A stretch of 42,808 bases of DNA. Origin: Richelia sinica FACHB-800. GTDB lineage: Bacteria > Cyanobacteriota > Cyanobacteriia > Cyanobacteriales > Nostocaceae. How positions within the stretch are numbered: position 1 is the first letter of the stretch; each line of letters opens with the position of its first letter. The stretch is taken from NCBI RefSeq assembly GCF_014698825.1, contig NZ_JACJTT010000046.1, positions 1-42,808 of the forward strand, written 5' to 3'. The translations under genes and the position numbers were made by a program. The notes below the pieces were generated by a model that was given only the letters and a program-made list of their open reading frames with translations, searched no databases and was not told where the DNA came from. Shown in pieces: positions 9,577 through 17,403 of the stretch.

Positions 9577-9629
9577 TGAACCACGAAGAAGCGTTCGCGC
9601 AGCATCCCGTAGGGATAGGTCACGAAGGA
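9577..9629. repeat. Small dispersed repeat containing the TCCCGTAGGGA palindrome
   Basis: The segment with GCGCAGCATCCCGTAGGGAT and CACGAAGGA recurs in inverted orientation near 31438-31490 with small changes. Its short palindromic core is of a type scattered through Nostoc-like genomes. It sits directly before the GxxExxY relic. Confidence 0.6.
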
Positions 9630-9657
9630 AGAGGAAAGAAGAGAAGAAGAAAGAAGG

Positions 9658-9741
9658 ATGAGGAGGTTTGGTGATGAGGTGGAGAAGTTGGCTTATGCTG
9701 TGATTGGTGCGGCTATTGAGGTACATCATAGATACCAATAA
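9658..9741 (+). pseudogene. Relic of a GxxExxY family gene (N-terminal 27 codons only)
   Basis: Reads MRRFGDEVEKLAYAVIGAAI followed by EVHHRYQ and a stop. LAYAVIGAAIEVH is the hallmark N-terminus of the GxxExxY family, whose full length is about 125 residues; the rest is missing. The relic ends 4 bp before the stop codon of the convergent OLD-family gene, suggesting a deletion or insertion junction exactly there. Confidence 0.65.
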
Positions 9742-9744
9742 AGA

Positions 9745-11991
9745 CTAGTCTGCAAAAGTCCTAAGTATGGTTTTAATTTCTGAGTCAATTTCGCTCTCTT
9801 CCATGAGTGATGCTAATCTTGCTGAGTCCCTCTCTTTATTAAACCTTACTCCGAATAGTTTGCACAAATTGTCTAATAAGATATCACCAGGTACTAAATC
9901 CCGCTTTTTCGTCACCCATTTGCTTTCGACGAGTTGAGTCTGAGCTTCAATAACTGATTCTATTTCTTTCTCTAATTGTGTCAATTTCTCCTTTTGGTTA
10001 TTATACTCCTCTTTCAGCTTATTGGCTAAGGAAGCCACAGAATCAGGATTTAGAATGGCATCGCGGTTGAGTAAAATTGGACGGCAAGTAATTTTTGCAA
10101 CTCTACGTTCTATTGCACAATTTTTTAGTTCATCAGCACATTTGTCGATAGCTTGAGCTATTTCATCTTCATTAATAGCTTTATTTTCTTTTCTCCCTGT
10201 AAGCTGATGTTTAAGATCAATAAATTTAGCAATTGCTTTTGGAGATAAGAGATAATTCTCAAGCTCACGTTTATTCAAAACTATTAGTTTTGCTTTATTT
10301 CCAAGCTGCATGGTCAAATGCTTGATTTCAGACTCCTCACGCTCATCACGGTCTAGCATGAAAAAAACTGATACACGTCGTTTACTAAGGAAATTAATTG
10401 TTGCTTCTGTTGCAAAATGAGCTAAATTCCTGACACCCCCCATAGGTACAAATCCTACACTCGCTTGAGCAAGATTGATACCACAGATAAAAGCCCATTC
10501 ACGGATTACATCTTCATCAGTTGGCCCTTCAACAAAAACGAGCCTATCAAACATAAAAAGAGAACTTAGTCTAATGCCAAGCTCACGGGGAACACTTTGC
10601 TCTGCTTCCTCCACATTAATGAGCTGAATAGTTGTTGAATTATCACGAGATGCAAGATAAACGTTTCGCATTTCTGCTGTATCTAAAAAGTTGGTGGAGT
10701 GAGTTGTAATGAAGATTTGGCAGTCTTTCCCGATAGTCTTTAAGTATCTCATCATGCTTGTTTCAAGAGCAGGATGCAAATGTATCTCAGGCTCTTCAAC
10801 AAGAAGTATATTAGGGCGATTTAGCTCATAATCTAAGATTAATCTTAATGCTTCACGGATTCCAGCACCGTTTACTTGAACAAGAAACTGATCCACATCA
10901 AGTTCTGCTTCTGGATCTTCTACCGAACTAGTTTTCTTTGCTCGAAACGCATCAATATCAACTCCTAAAAGAGCTGACACTGTATTCTGAATTGCACGGA
11001 GTTTTTCTGGACCTCCTCGCGTAATCTTAAGGTCAAGCAATTGTGAAGCTTCACGTTTTCCTATTGGCTCTCTTCTTTCAGTAAGATATAAAACATTCAT
11101 CTCACCAATTTTTTTCATTAAATTAAGCACATAAATCGGAACAGAGGTTTCTTGTCCCGAAAAGCTATTAATCCTGTGCCGGATTGGCTCTGTACGTAGA
11201 TTAAATGCTTCCTGTTGCATACTTTCTATTAAGGAAGAAGCCGCATCTGGAAAGTCACCCTTTGACTCTAAAGACTGGATGAGAGATTCGAGCCTATTCA
11301 ATAAGTTACCTGTTGGTCTTGTAATACGTGCTCGGCTGCTCACTCCAAATAAAAATCTTTCTAAAAAAGCAGATGGATTAGCTTTCAGGCGGTTCCAATC
11401 GTCTTCATCTAATCGCTTGAACCTCTCAGAAGCAACAATATTAATTTGTTCTATTTCATTTTCTAATTCCTGTGAGCGTTTTGCTTTATCGCTAAGTTCT
11501 TTAGCTGCTTCAGGACCGATTTCAAGAATAGTATGCACCACGCTCTCTTCTGAGAGAATTGAATAATTCGGTTTGCATAATGCCATTTTTTTAACATATC
11601 CAAGTTGCTCCGGGAAACTTGTAAATTCTAAATTTACAGCCAGTCTTAGTTCTGAATTAATTCCGTTTACGGAATTTTTGACCTGTGGCAATTCCGAAAC
11701 AATATCTTGAATTAAATTATCTCTTTCTGCCAGTGAAAGTTGAAAGAAAATAGTGATTTCTATCTGTTTACCCACCAAATTATTATAGTGGTCTATGGAA
11801 TTTCCAATAGGTGGCTTAAGGATAATAGGTTCGCCTTTCCTTAAGGATTGAAAAAAGGCATTGATAGCCAAAAGAATATTAGACTTACCTGCATTGTTTT
11901 TTCCAACAATCACATTAAATTCACCACAATTCTCAACAGTTACTTCTTGAATACTTCTAAAATTTTGAATATTTAATGCTTCTAACTTCAT
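9745..11991 (-). CDS. OLD-family ATP-dependent nuclease (AAA ATPase plus TOPRIM)
   Basis: 748 residues. The N-terminus MKLEALNIQNFRSIQEV leads into Walker A, GKNNAGKSN (residues 30-38). LLVEEPEIHLHPA is the Walker B/D-loop region, and FITTHSTNFLD follows. The TOPRIM part has LVFVEGPTDEDVI and FFMLDRDE, the acidic residues that bind metal. A C-terminal stretch of about 180 residues is rich in coiled coil. A longer reading from upstream adds 47 residues without family character, so the ATG before KLEAL is chosen. OLD proteins are DNA nucleases, several of which act in phage defence. No UvrD-like GajB partner is adjacent, so this is a lone OLD rather than Gabija. Confidence 0.88.
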   Translation of the reverse strand: MKLEALNIQNFRSIQEVTVENCGEFNVIVGKNNAGKSNILLAINAFFQSLRKGEPIILKPPIGNSIDHYNNLVGKQIEITIFFQLSLAERDNLIQDIVSELPQVKNSVNGINSELRLAVNLEFTSFPEQLGYVKKMALCKPNYSILSEESVVHTILEIGPEAAKELSDKAKRSQELENEIEQINIVASERFKRLDEDDWNRLKANPSAFLERFLFGVSSRARITRPTGNLLNRLESLIQSLESKGDFPDAASSLIESMQQEAFNLRTEPIRHRINSFSGQETSVPIYVLNLMKKIGEMNVLYLTERREPIGKREASQLLDLKITRGGPEKLRAIQNTVSALLGVDIDAFRAKKTSSVEDPEAELDVDQFLVQVNGAGIREALRLILDYELNRPNILLVEEPEIHLHPALETSMMRYLKTIGKDCQIFITTHSTNFLDTAEMRNVYLASRDNSTTIQLINVEEAEQSVPRELGIRLSSLFMFDRLVFVEGPTDEDVIREWAFICGINLAQASVGFVPMGGVRNLAHFATEATINFLSKRRVSVFFMLDRDEREESEIKHLTMQLGNKAKLIVLNKRELENYLLSPKAIAKFIDLKHQLTGRKENKAINEDEIAQAIDKCADELKNCAIERRVAKITCRPILLNRDAILNPDSVASLANKLKEEYNNQKEKLTQLEKEIESVIEAQTQLVESKWVTKKRDLVPGDILLDNLCKLFGVRFNKERDSARLASLMEESEIDSEIKTILRTFAD

Positions 11992-12117
11992 ATCTGTAGA
12001 GTATTTTATAAAGCCTATTGGGGAATGGAAAAAGACCGGATGATGCAATGCAACAAAACACAGCGAATTATAACATATTTGCTCAGAGTTTACTCGCCAT
12101 CCTTGATGTAACACTGC

Positions 12118-12135
12118 CATATGCAAGTGCATATG
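12118..12135. promoter_or_regulatory. Perfect inverted repeat upstream of the OLD-family gene
   Basis: Arms CATATGCA and TGCATATG separated by AG, 127 bp upstream of the OLD-family start and 24 bp beyond the glpK stop. It could be an operator for the nuclease gene. It is too short and T-free to be an intrinsic terminator. No regulator gene is adjacent to support the idea. Confidence 0.3.
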
Positions 12136-12159
12136 TTGCTTAAAAAACCTAGTTTACAC

Positions 12160-13653
12160 CTATACCCAATCAAAAGTCCTACTAACCGCCTTCTTCCACA
12201 ACTTATAACAACCTTCCCTCTCCACCTCATCCATCTTCGCTTCCCAAGTCTGGTCTAAAAGCCAATTATCAGACAACTCCTCCAAACTACTCCAGAAACC
12301 AGTCGCTAACCCAGCCGCATAAGCTGCCCCTAAAGCTGTAGTTTCTGCTACCTGGGGGCGAATCACAGGCACACCTAACACATCACTTTGAAATTGCATC
12401 AGCAGGTTGTTGTACACCATCCCACCATCTACTTTCAAAGCCGTTAAATTTATCTGTGCGTCTTCTTTCATGGCATCTAAAACTTCACGAGTCTGCCATG
12501 CTGTGGCTTCTAACACCGCACGGGCAATGTGTCCTTTATTGGTGTAGCGTGTCATCCCCACAATTACACCTCTGGCATCGTTGCGCCAATAGGGTGCAAA
12601 TAAACCAGAGAAGGCAGGGACAAAATAAACACCACCGTTATCTGTAACTGTGCTGGCTAAGGCTTCTACCTCTGCACTGGTGGAAATTAACCCCAAGTTG
12701 TCACGCAACCATTGAACTAAAGCACCAGCAATGGCAATGCTACCTTCCAAAGCATAAACTGCTGGAGCATCCCCCAATTTGTAAGCTACTGTTGTTAATA
12801 AACCATGTTGGGAAATCACTTTTTGCTGACCTGTATTCAGCAGCATAAAGCAACCTGTACCGTAGGTGTTTTTGGCTTCACTTACCTGAAAGCAAGTTTG
12901 TCCAATTAATGCGGCTTGTTGGTCACCTAAGTCTGCGGCAATGGGAACTCCGGCTAAAATGCCTGTAGCTTGGCCATAGATGGCTGAGGAAGGGCGAATT
13001 TCTGGCAGCATTTGGCGGGGAATGCCCATAATTTCTAATATTTCCGGTTCCCAGTCCAGAGTGTTTAAGTTCATCAACAAGGTACGACTGGCGTTGGTAA
13101 CATCGGTAATGTGTAAACCGCCTTGTGTACCCCCGGTTAAATGCCAAATCAAAAAGGTGTCAATGGTGCCAAAAATAGCATCTCCATTTGCGGCTGCGGC
13201 TTTCAATTCTGGGATGTTTTCCAGCAACCATTTAATTTTGGGGGCGCTGAAGTAGGTAGCTAGTGGTAAGCCTGTGGTGGCGCGAAAACGGTCTAGACCA
13301 CCATCTGCGGCTAGTTGGTTGCAAATTTGGTCTGTTCTGGTATCTTGCCAAACAATGGCGTTGTAGTAAGGTTCACCTGTGTTTTTGTCCCAGACTACAA
13401 TTGTTTCTCGTTGATTGGTAATGCCAACGGCTGTTATCTCACCAACGGTAATTTTACTTTGCTCTAGGGCATCTTTAATTACTGTTTGCGTACATGACCA
13501 AATCTCTTTGGGGTCGTGTTCTACCCAACCCGGTTGAGGATAAATCTGTTGATGTTCTGTTTGGGCATAGCCAGCGATTTTTCCCTGGTGGTCAAAGATA
13601 ATAAAACGGGTGCTGGTTGTTCCTTGGTCAATTGCGGCTACATATTTAGTCAT
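12160..13653 (-). CDS. glpK: Glycerol kinase
   Basis: 497 residues, FGGY carbohydrate-kinase family, phosphorylates glycerol to sn-glycerol 3-phosphate with ATP in the cytoplasm. The phosphate-binding loop DQGTTSTR (residues 9-16), [27 protein letters not shown] and the C-terminal DGGM and [12 protein letters not shown] motifs all fit GlpK, and length matches the E. coli enzyme (502). It follows the P-type ATPase gene on the same strand with a 32-bp gap, so the two may be co-transcribed. No glycerol facilitator or glycerol-3-phosphate dehydrogenase gene is in the window. Confidence 0.96.
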   Translation of the reverse strand: MTKYVAAIDQGTTSTRFIIFDHQGKIAGYAQTEHQQIYPQPGWVEHDPKEIWSCTQTVIKDALEQSKITVGEITAVGITNQRETIVVWDKNTGEPYYNAIVWQDTRTDQICNQLAADGGLDRFRATTGLPLATYFSAPKIKWLLENIPELKAAAANGDAIFGTIDTFLIWHLTGGTQGGLHITDVTNASRTLLMNLNTLDWEPEILEIMGIPRQMLPEIRPSSAIYGQATGILAGVPIAADLGDQQAALIGQTCFQVSEAKNTYGTGCFMLLNTGQQKVISQHGLLTTVAYKLGDAPAVYALEGSIAIAGALVQWLRDNLGLISTSAEVEALASTVTDNGGVYFVPAFSGLFAPYWRNDARGVIVGMTRYTNKGHIARAVLEATAWQTREVLDAMKEDAQINLTALKVDGGMVYNNLLMQFQSDVLGVPVIRPQVAETTALGAAYAAGLATGFWSSLEELSDNWLLDQTWEAKMDEVEREGCYKLWKKAVSRTFDWV

Positions 13654-13685
13654 ATGTGTCTGTTACTTGGTGATGCACTGGTGAA

Positions 13686-15908
13686 TCATTTCTTGGTTTG
13701 TGGTTCATCTCTGTGCATGAGTGGACGTAACCCGTTAAGTCCAGCGGCAATGGCGGAACCGTTATGAACTACAGTAGCAGCTAGGGGGTGCATTCCTACG
13801 GTTGCGGCTAGTCCTAATGCTGCGAGGTTGGGAACTACGGCTAAACTGATATTTTGTTTAATGACGGCTTTGGTTTCACGAGCGATCGCCATTGCGTCTA
13901 CAAAAGAAGTTAAGTTATTATTCATTAACACTACATCTGCCGTTTCTCTAGCTATTTCTGAACCGTCTCCAAAGGATATGGAGGCATCAGCATAGGCTAA
14001 GGCAGCAGAATCATTTAAACCATCTCCTGTATACCCTACGGTTTTACCTGCGGCTTTTAATTGTTGGATAATTGCTGCTTTGCTTTCGGGAAATGCTTCT
14101 GCATGGACATGATGCAAGGGTATTCCCAATTCCTGTGCTACCATTACGGCTTTGTCTCGACTATCCCCGGTTAACAGATGAATTTCCATACCATAATCTG
14201 TTTGTAATTGTTGGAGGATAGGGGCGCTTTCAGGACGTAGAGGGTCAGTGTAAGATATGACTCCCGCAAATTCTCCATTTACTGCTACATATAATAGGGA
14301 GTCATGGGCAGAAATGCGACAGTTCAATCTGCGTGGACATTTTCCTGGATGACAACGGTGTTCTGCATATAGACAGGTGAGGGAAATATCATATCTAGAT
14401 AATAAGCGATCGCTCCCCACTAATACCTGTTGTCCTTCAATTTCGGCTACCACACCTAAACCGATTTCATAACTCCATTGTCCACGGGGTAAAATTTCTA
14501 TACCCTGTTCCTGTGCATAACGCATCACTGCTTCCGCTACTGGGTGGGTGAGTCTTTGTTCTGCGGCTGTGGCTAATTCTAACAATCTCTGGGCAGATAT
14601 GCGGCTAGCTACCGGTTCTACTTCCACAACTTGAATATTACCTTGGGTCAAGGTGCCAGTTTTATCAAACACCAAGGTATCAACTTGTGCCAATTTTTCC
14701 AAAGCGCGACCACTACGAATTAGTACACCATGTCTGGTAGCATGGGTCAAGGCGGCTAAAAAGGTTGTGGGCAGGGAAACACGAATGCCTGTGACAAAAT
14801 CCAGGGTGAGGATAGATGCGGCCCTGGCTGGACTACGGGTAGCTGCTAATACTAAACCTGCGAAGATTAAAGAAGGAATTACCGCTTTATCGGCAATGGC
14901 CGCTGCATAATTTCCCATCCGGGTATCATGCACTGGTGCTTGTTGCACTAACTCGATACTAGCTCCAGCACGGGTAGCATTACCTACTTTCTCTGTTTTA
15001 ATATAAATCTCCCCTTCCCTGACCAAGGTGGAAGCGTACACAGTATGACCCATTTCTCGTAACACAGGCAGTGATTCACCTGTAAGTTTTTGTTGGTCGA
15101 TTAAGGCTTTACCTTGTAACACTTGACCATCTACGGGAATCTGCTCACCGGGGTAGACAATAACAGTATCATTTATTTGCACATCTGTGGCGGGTATTTG
15201 CTGTGTTTGTCCATCTGGTTGCAGTACCCAAGCATAACGGCCGAGGGAGTCGAGTAAGTCAGCGGCATTTTGTTGAGATACTCTTGCTGTGCGATCGCGA
15301 ATCATATCACCAATTTCATGGAGAGTCATCACCAAAGCCGGAGTTAGTAGGTTTCCTTGGGCAGCGGTGAGGGAAATTGCCATAAAATCTAGGCAATCGA
15401 TATTTAATTTGCGATTCACGGTGAGACTGTGATAAGCGCGTTTCGCTACAGGCCAAGCTGCTAAGGCAACCACAGATGCAATGATACTGGTAGGAATGGG
15501 AATTGTTAAACCCAGTAAGGCTAAAAATGCTGCTAAAGCTGGCAATTTTACACCTGATTCCTCTTCCTCTGTCATAGAGGGAGTGGGGAGGGTGTTTTGT
15601 ATGATTGTTGCCAGTTGCAGGGATAGTTCCACATCCTGAAAAAAAGATTGACAGTCATTCCCAGCTAATTGATAATTAATAGCGATAGATGCTGCGTGAC
15701 GATTAATGCGAACTCCTATAACTCGATTATCTGCTTGCAAAAGAGTCTCTAGGTGTAAAGCGTAAGCCTCATCGGATGCTAATAATGGCACACGAAACCT
15801 GACTCGACCGGGAATAGAATGGACGATTCGATAAGTAATAGCAGTATTGATGTGATTTACATCAGATTTAATGGGTTTATTTCTTGTTGTTTGCACTGCT
15901 AATACCAT
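13686..15908 (-). CDS. P1B-like P-type ATPase with N-terminal HMA_2 domain, no CPx motif, Cys-rich insert
   Basis: 740 residues. An HMA_2-type domain with PGRVRFRVP but no CxxC opens the protein; membrane helices follow, then TGES, the phosphorylation motif DKTGTLTQG (D415), LTHPVAEAV (HP motif) and TGDGLNDSAAL. The helix that carries CPC/CPx in P1B pumps reads TGIRVSLPTT, so the usual metal thiolates are absent. A 19-residue insert in the ATP-binding region has cysteines at 512, 519, 524 and 530 and histidines at 517 and 520. The ATG with the Shine-Dalgarno GAGGG is preferred to an upstream TTG. It is transcribed away from feoA. Mycobacterial CtpC is the nearest relative I recall. Substrate not assignable. 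Confidence 0.87.
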   Translation of the reverse strand: MVLAVQTTRNKPIKSDVNHINTAITYRIVHSIPGRVRFRVPLLASDEAYALHLETLLQADNRVIGVRINRHAASIAINYQLAGNDCQSFFQDVELSLQLATIIQNTLPTPSMTEEEESGVKLPALAAFLALLGLTIPIPTSIIASVVALAAWPVAKRAYHSLTVNRKLNIDCLDFMAISLTAAQGNLLTPALVMTLHEIGDMIRDRTARVSQQNAADLLDSLGRYAWVLQPDGQTQQIPATDVQINDTVIVYPGEQIPVDGQVLQGKALIDQQKLTGESLPVLREMGHTVYASTLVREGEIYIKTEKVGNATRAGASIELVQQAPVHDTRMGNYAAAIADKAVIPSLIFAGLVLAATRSPARAASILTLDFVTGIRVSLPTTFLAALTHATRHGVLIRSGRALEKLAQVDTLVFDKTGTLTQGNIQVVEVEPVASRISAQRLLELATAAEQRLTHPVAEAVMRYAQEQGIEILPRGQWSYEIGLGVVAEIEGQQVLVGSDRLLSRYDISLTCLYAEHRCHPGKCPRRLNCRISAHDSLLYVAVNGEFAGVISYTDPLRPESAPILQQLQTDYGMEIHLLTGDSRDKAVMVAQELGIPLHHVHAEAFPESKAAIIQQLKAAGKTVGYTGDGLNDSAALAYADASISFGDGSEIARETADVVLMNNNLTSFVDAMAIARETKAVIKQNISLAVVPNLAALGLAATVGMHPLAATVVHNGSAIAAGLNGLRPLMHRDEPQTKK

Positions 15909-16200
15909 ATTTCCCTCACTTTTTACCCAAGAGGATTGCAATATTTATAGAGTTGCATATTCTCTCTTACCGAGAGGCATAAAAATTAATTTATCTATGA
16001 ATTTAAAGCTGATTTAACAAGATTATTAATGCTCTTTGTTTTGTATTGTGGAGATATTAAAGCTTAAATATCATCAGCAGTTGCAAATGTGATTTGCACC
16101 TTGCCTAAAAGTTAAATTATTGTGGATTTCCTCTCTTATCACCTTATACCAAATCGAAAAGTGGTGGCAACAGATGATACCCCACCCACGCTACCGCGCA

Positions 16201-16232
16201 CCCTCCCCGCAACCGGTGAGGGTTGGGGAGGG
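16201..16232. repeat. GC-rich hairpin repeat
   Basis: CCCTCCCC(GC)AACC pairs with GGTTGGGGAGGG across a 6-nt loop with a 2-nt bulge. The base composition is much more GC-rich than its AT-rich surroundings, typical of an inserted small repeat. Confidence 0.55.
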
Positions 16233-16469
16233 GTTTGCTGAATGTGTTGATTGCTTTTGGTGATTTGGCATTAGTTATGCAACTTAAAGGTACATTAGCT
16301 GATGAAATAGATTTAGCATGATTCTCTCACATACTTACAATTTAGATAGCATGACTAAAGTATTGTCAATTGACTATCTCATCTAAAATTTAGACTTCCA
16401 TGAGATTATTTTTATACCATACAACTTTTTCGGCATTTGGGCAAAAACTTTGACTATAAATTTATGCAC

Positions 16470-16503
16470 TTTTAGGTGTTTTTTTGTAAAAAATTACCTA
16501 AAA
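16470..16503. promoter_or_regulatory. Inverted repeat in the feoA upstream region
   Basis: Arms TTTTAGGT and ACCTAAAA with T-rich and A-rich inner segments that also pair, about 14 of 17 positions. It lies 135 bp before the feoA start. It may be an operator or a transcript hairpin; the factor is unknown. Confidence 0.35.
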
Positions 16504-16637
16504 CCATTGCAAAACCAAATATTTATTTACATATATTATGTTTTTGTGATAAAAATAGAAACTTATTGAAAGATATTCTCAACTGTAATGAAAACTGCTA
16601 CTATTAAGGCTAGATAAAATTTTAGGTGAATCTCACC

Positions 16638-16931
16638 ATGTTAAATCATTATCTGACTGCATTAAAACCCCAGCAAACAGCAACCATTGCTAACTTGCAT
16701 CCTGAAACAGGCTTAAATCACCGACTGCAAGCTTTGGGTTTTCGAGTTGGTCAAAATGTAGTGATGTTGCGTAAAGCTTGGTTTGCTGGGCCAGTTCATG
16801 TTCGTGTAGGGATGACAGAAGTGATACTACGTCGTCAGGAAGCTAGCAAAATCGAAGTTGTCAATATTACTAACTTAGTTAGTGTGGATGCAGCGCGGAA
16901 ACCCAAAATAACTACACTCATTAACTCTTAA
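16638..16931 (+). CDS. feoA: FeoA, ferrous iron transport accessory protein
   Basis: 97 residues with the FeoA SH3-like fold: LNHRLQALGFRVGQNVVMLRKAWFAGPVHVRVGMTEVILRRQEASKIEV. FeoA assists FeoB in ferrous iron uptake at the inner membrane. The ATG is preceded by AGGTGA at suitable spacing; an in-frame GTG four codons upstream overlaps that Shine-Dalgarno and is rejected. The 472-bp gap to feoB is unusually long for a feoAB pair and contains repeats. Confidence 0.9.
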   Translation: MLNHYLTALKPQQTATIANLHPETGLNHRLQALGFRVGQNVVMLRKAWFAGPVHVRVGMTEVILRRQEASKIEVVNITNLVSVDAARKPKITTLINS

Positions 16932-17033
16932 TTTTGCATCTAGGAAGATTGCAAAAATCAATAGGGCATATTGCAGGTTAATTAAGTACAGATATGAGTT
17001 ATACAACTCTTGCGTACTTTTAGGGAAACTGGG

Positions 17034-17059
17034 GACAGGTGACAGGTGACAGGTGACAG
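17034..17059. repeat. Tandem heptamer repeat
   Basis: The unit GACAGGT is repeated 3.7 times, a short tandemly repeated heptamer of the kind frequent in heterocystous cyanobacteria. It overlaps the start of the dispersed repeat that follows. Confidence 0.8.
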
Positions 17060-17126
17060 TGCTAGAAGCCTTTTTGTGTCTAAGTTTTAGTTGTAGTTAA
17101 TGTCCGAACTGTCTTGTTTACGTCCA
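17050..17126 (+). repeat. Dispersed ~75-bp intergenic repeat, copy B
   Basis: Ungapped partner of the element at 4161-4236, about 80 percent identical, ending in GTTTTAGTTGTAGTTAATGTCC. The rest of the gap between feoA and feoB is AT-rich; I see no further gene. Confidence 0.6.
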
Positions 17127-17403
17127 TAAATTAAATTATTAATAGAGACCTAAATTTAATCTGTTGCTGCTAACTGCGAGTATAAAATTGCAGGTGTAAA
17201 ATTTACAATCTTGCTGCTTTTATTCTGGATATATCTTCTTGATAAGCACACCATTAATCTTCCTGCCAATATGCAACATTATTAACTATTTATTGCCATT
17301 TTTTTCTCCACTATGCCACCTTAGAGGCAACAAAAAATATTGATATCAACCATCTAAACCATTGTGGCATAAACATTTTACTTTGCATAAAGGTGAACCT
17401 ACC

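Larger units (their letters stand above)
15909..16637. other. Divergent intergenic region between ATPase 1 and feoA
   Basis: 729 bp without a supportable gene. It must hold the promoters of both the leftward ATPase-glpK unit and rightward feoA. It contains a GC-rich dispersed hairpin (16201-16232) and an AT-rich inverted repeat (16470-16503). A weak TTGA...TCAA element at 16566-16582 is the nearest thing to a Fur-like site and is not convincing. Confidence 0.5.

Noticed and set aside
9745-11991. Gabija defence system
   Set aside because: The GajA-like ATPase/TOPRIM architecture is present, but no UvrD-like helicase (GajB) lies on either side; neighbours are glpK and a toxin-antitoxin-like pair.
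16566-16582. Fur box upstream of feoA
   Set aside because: TTGA...TCAA is an imperfect palindrome with too few matches to the Fur consensus; in such AT-rich DNA it could be chance.
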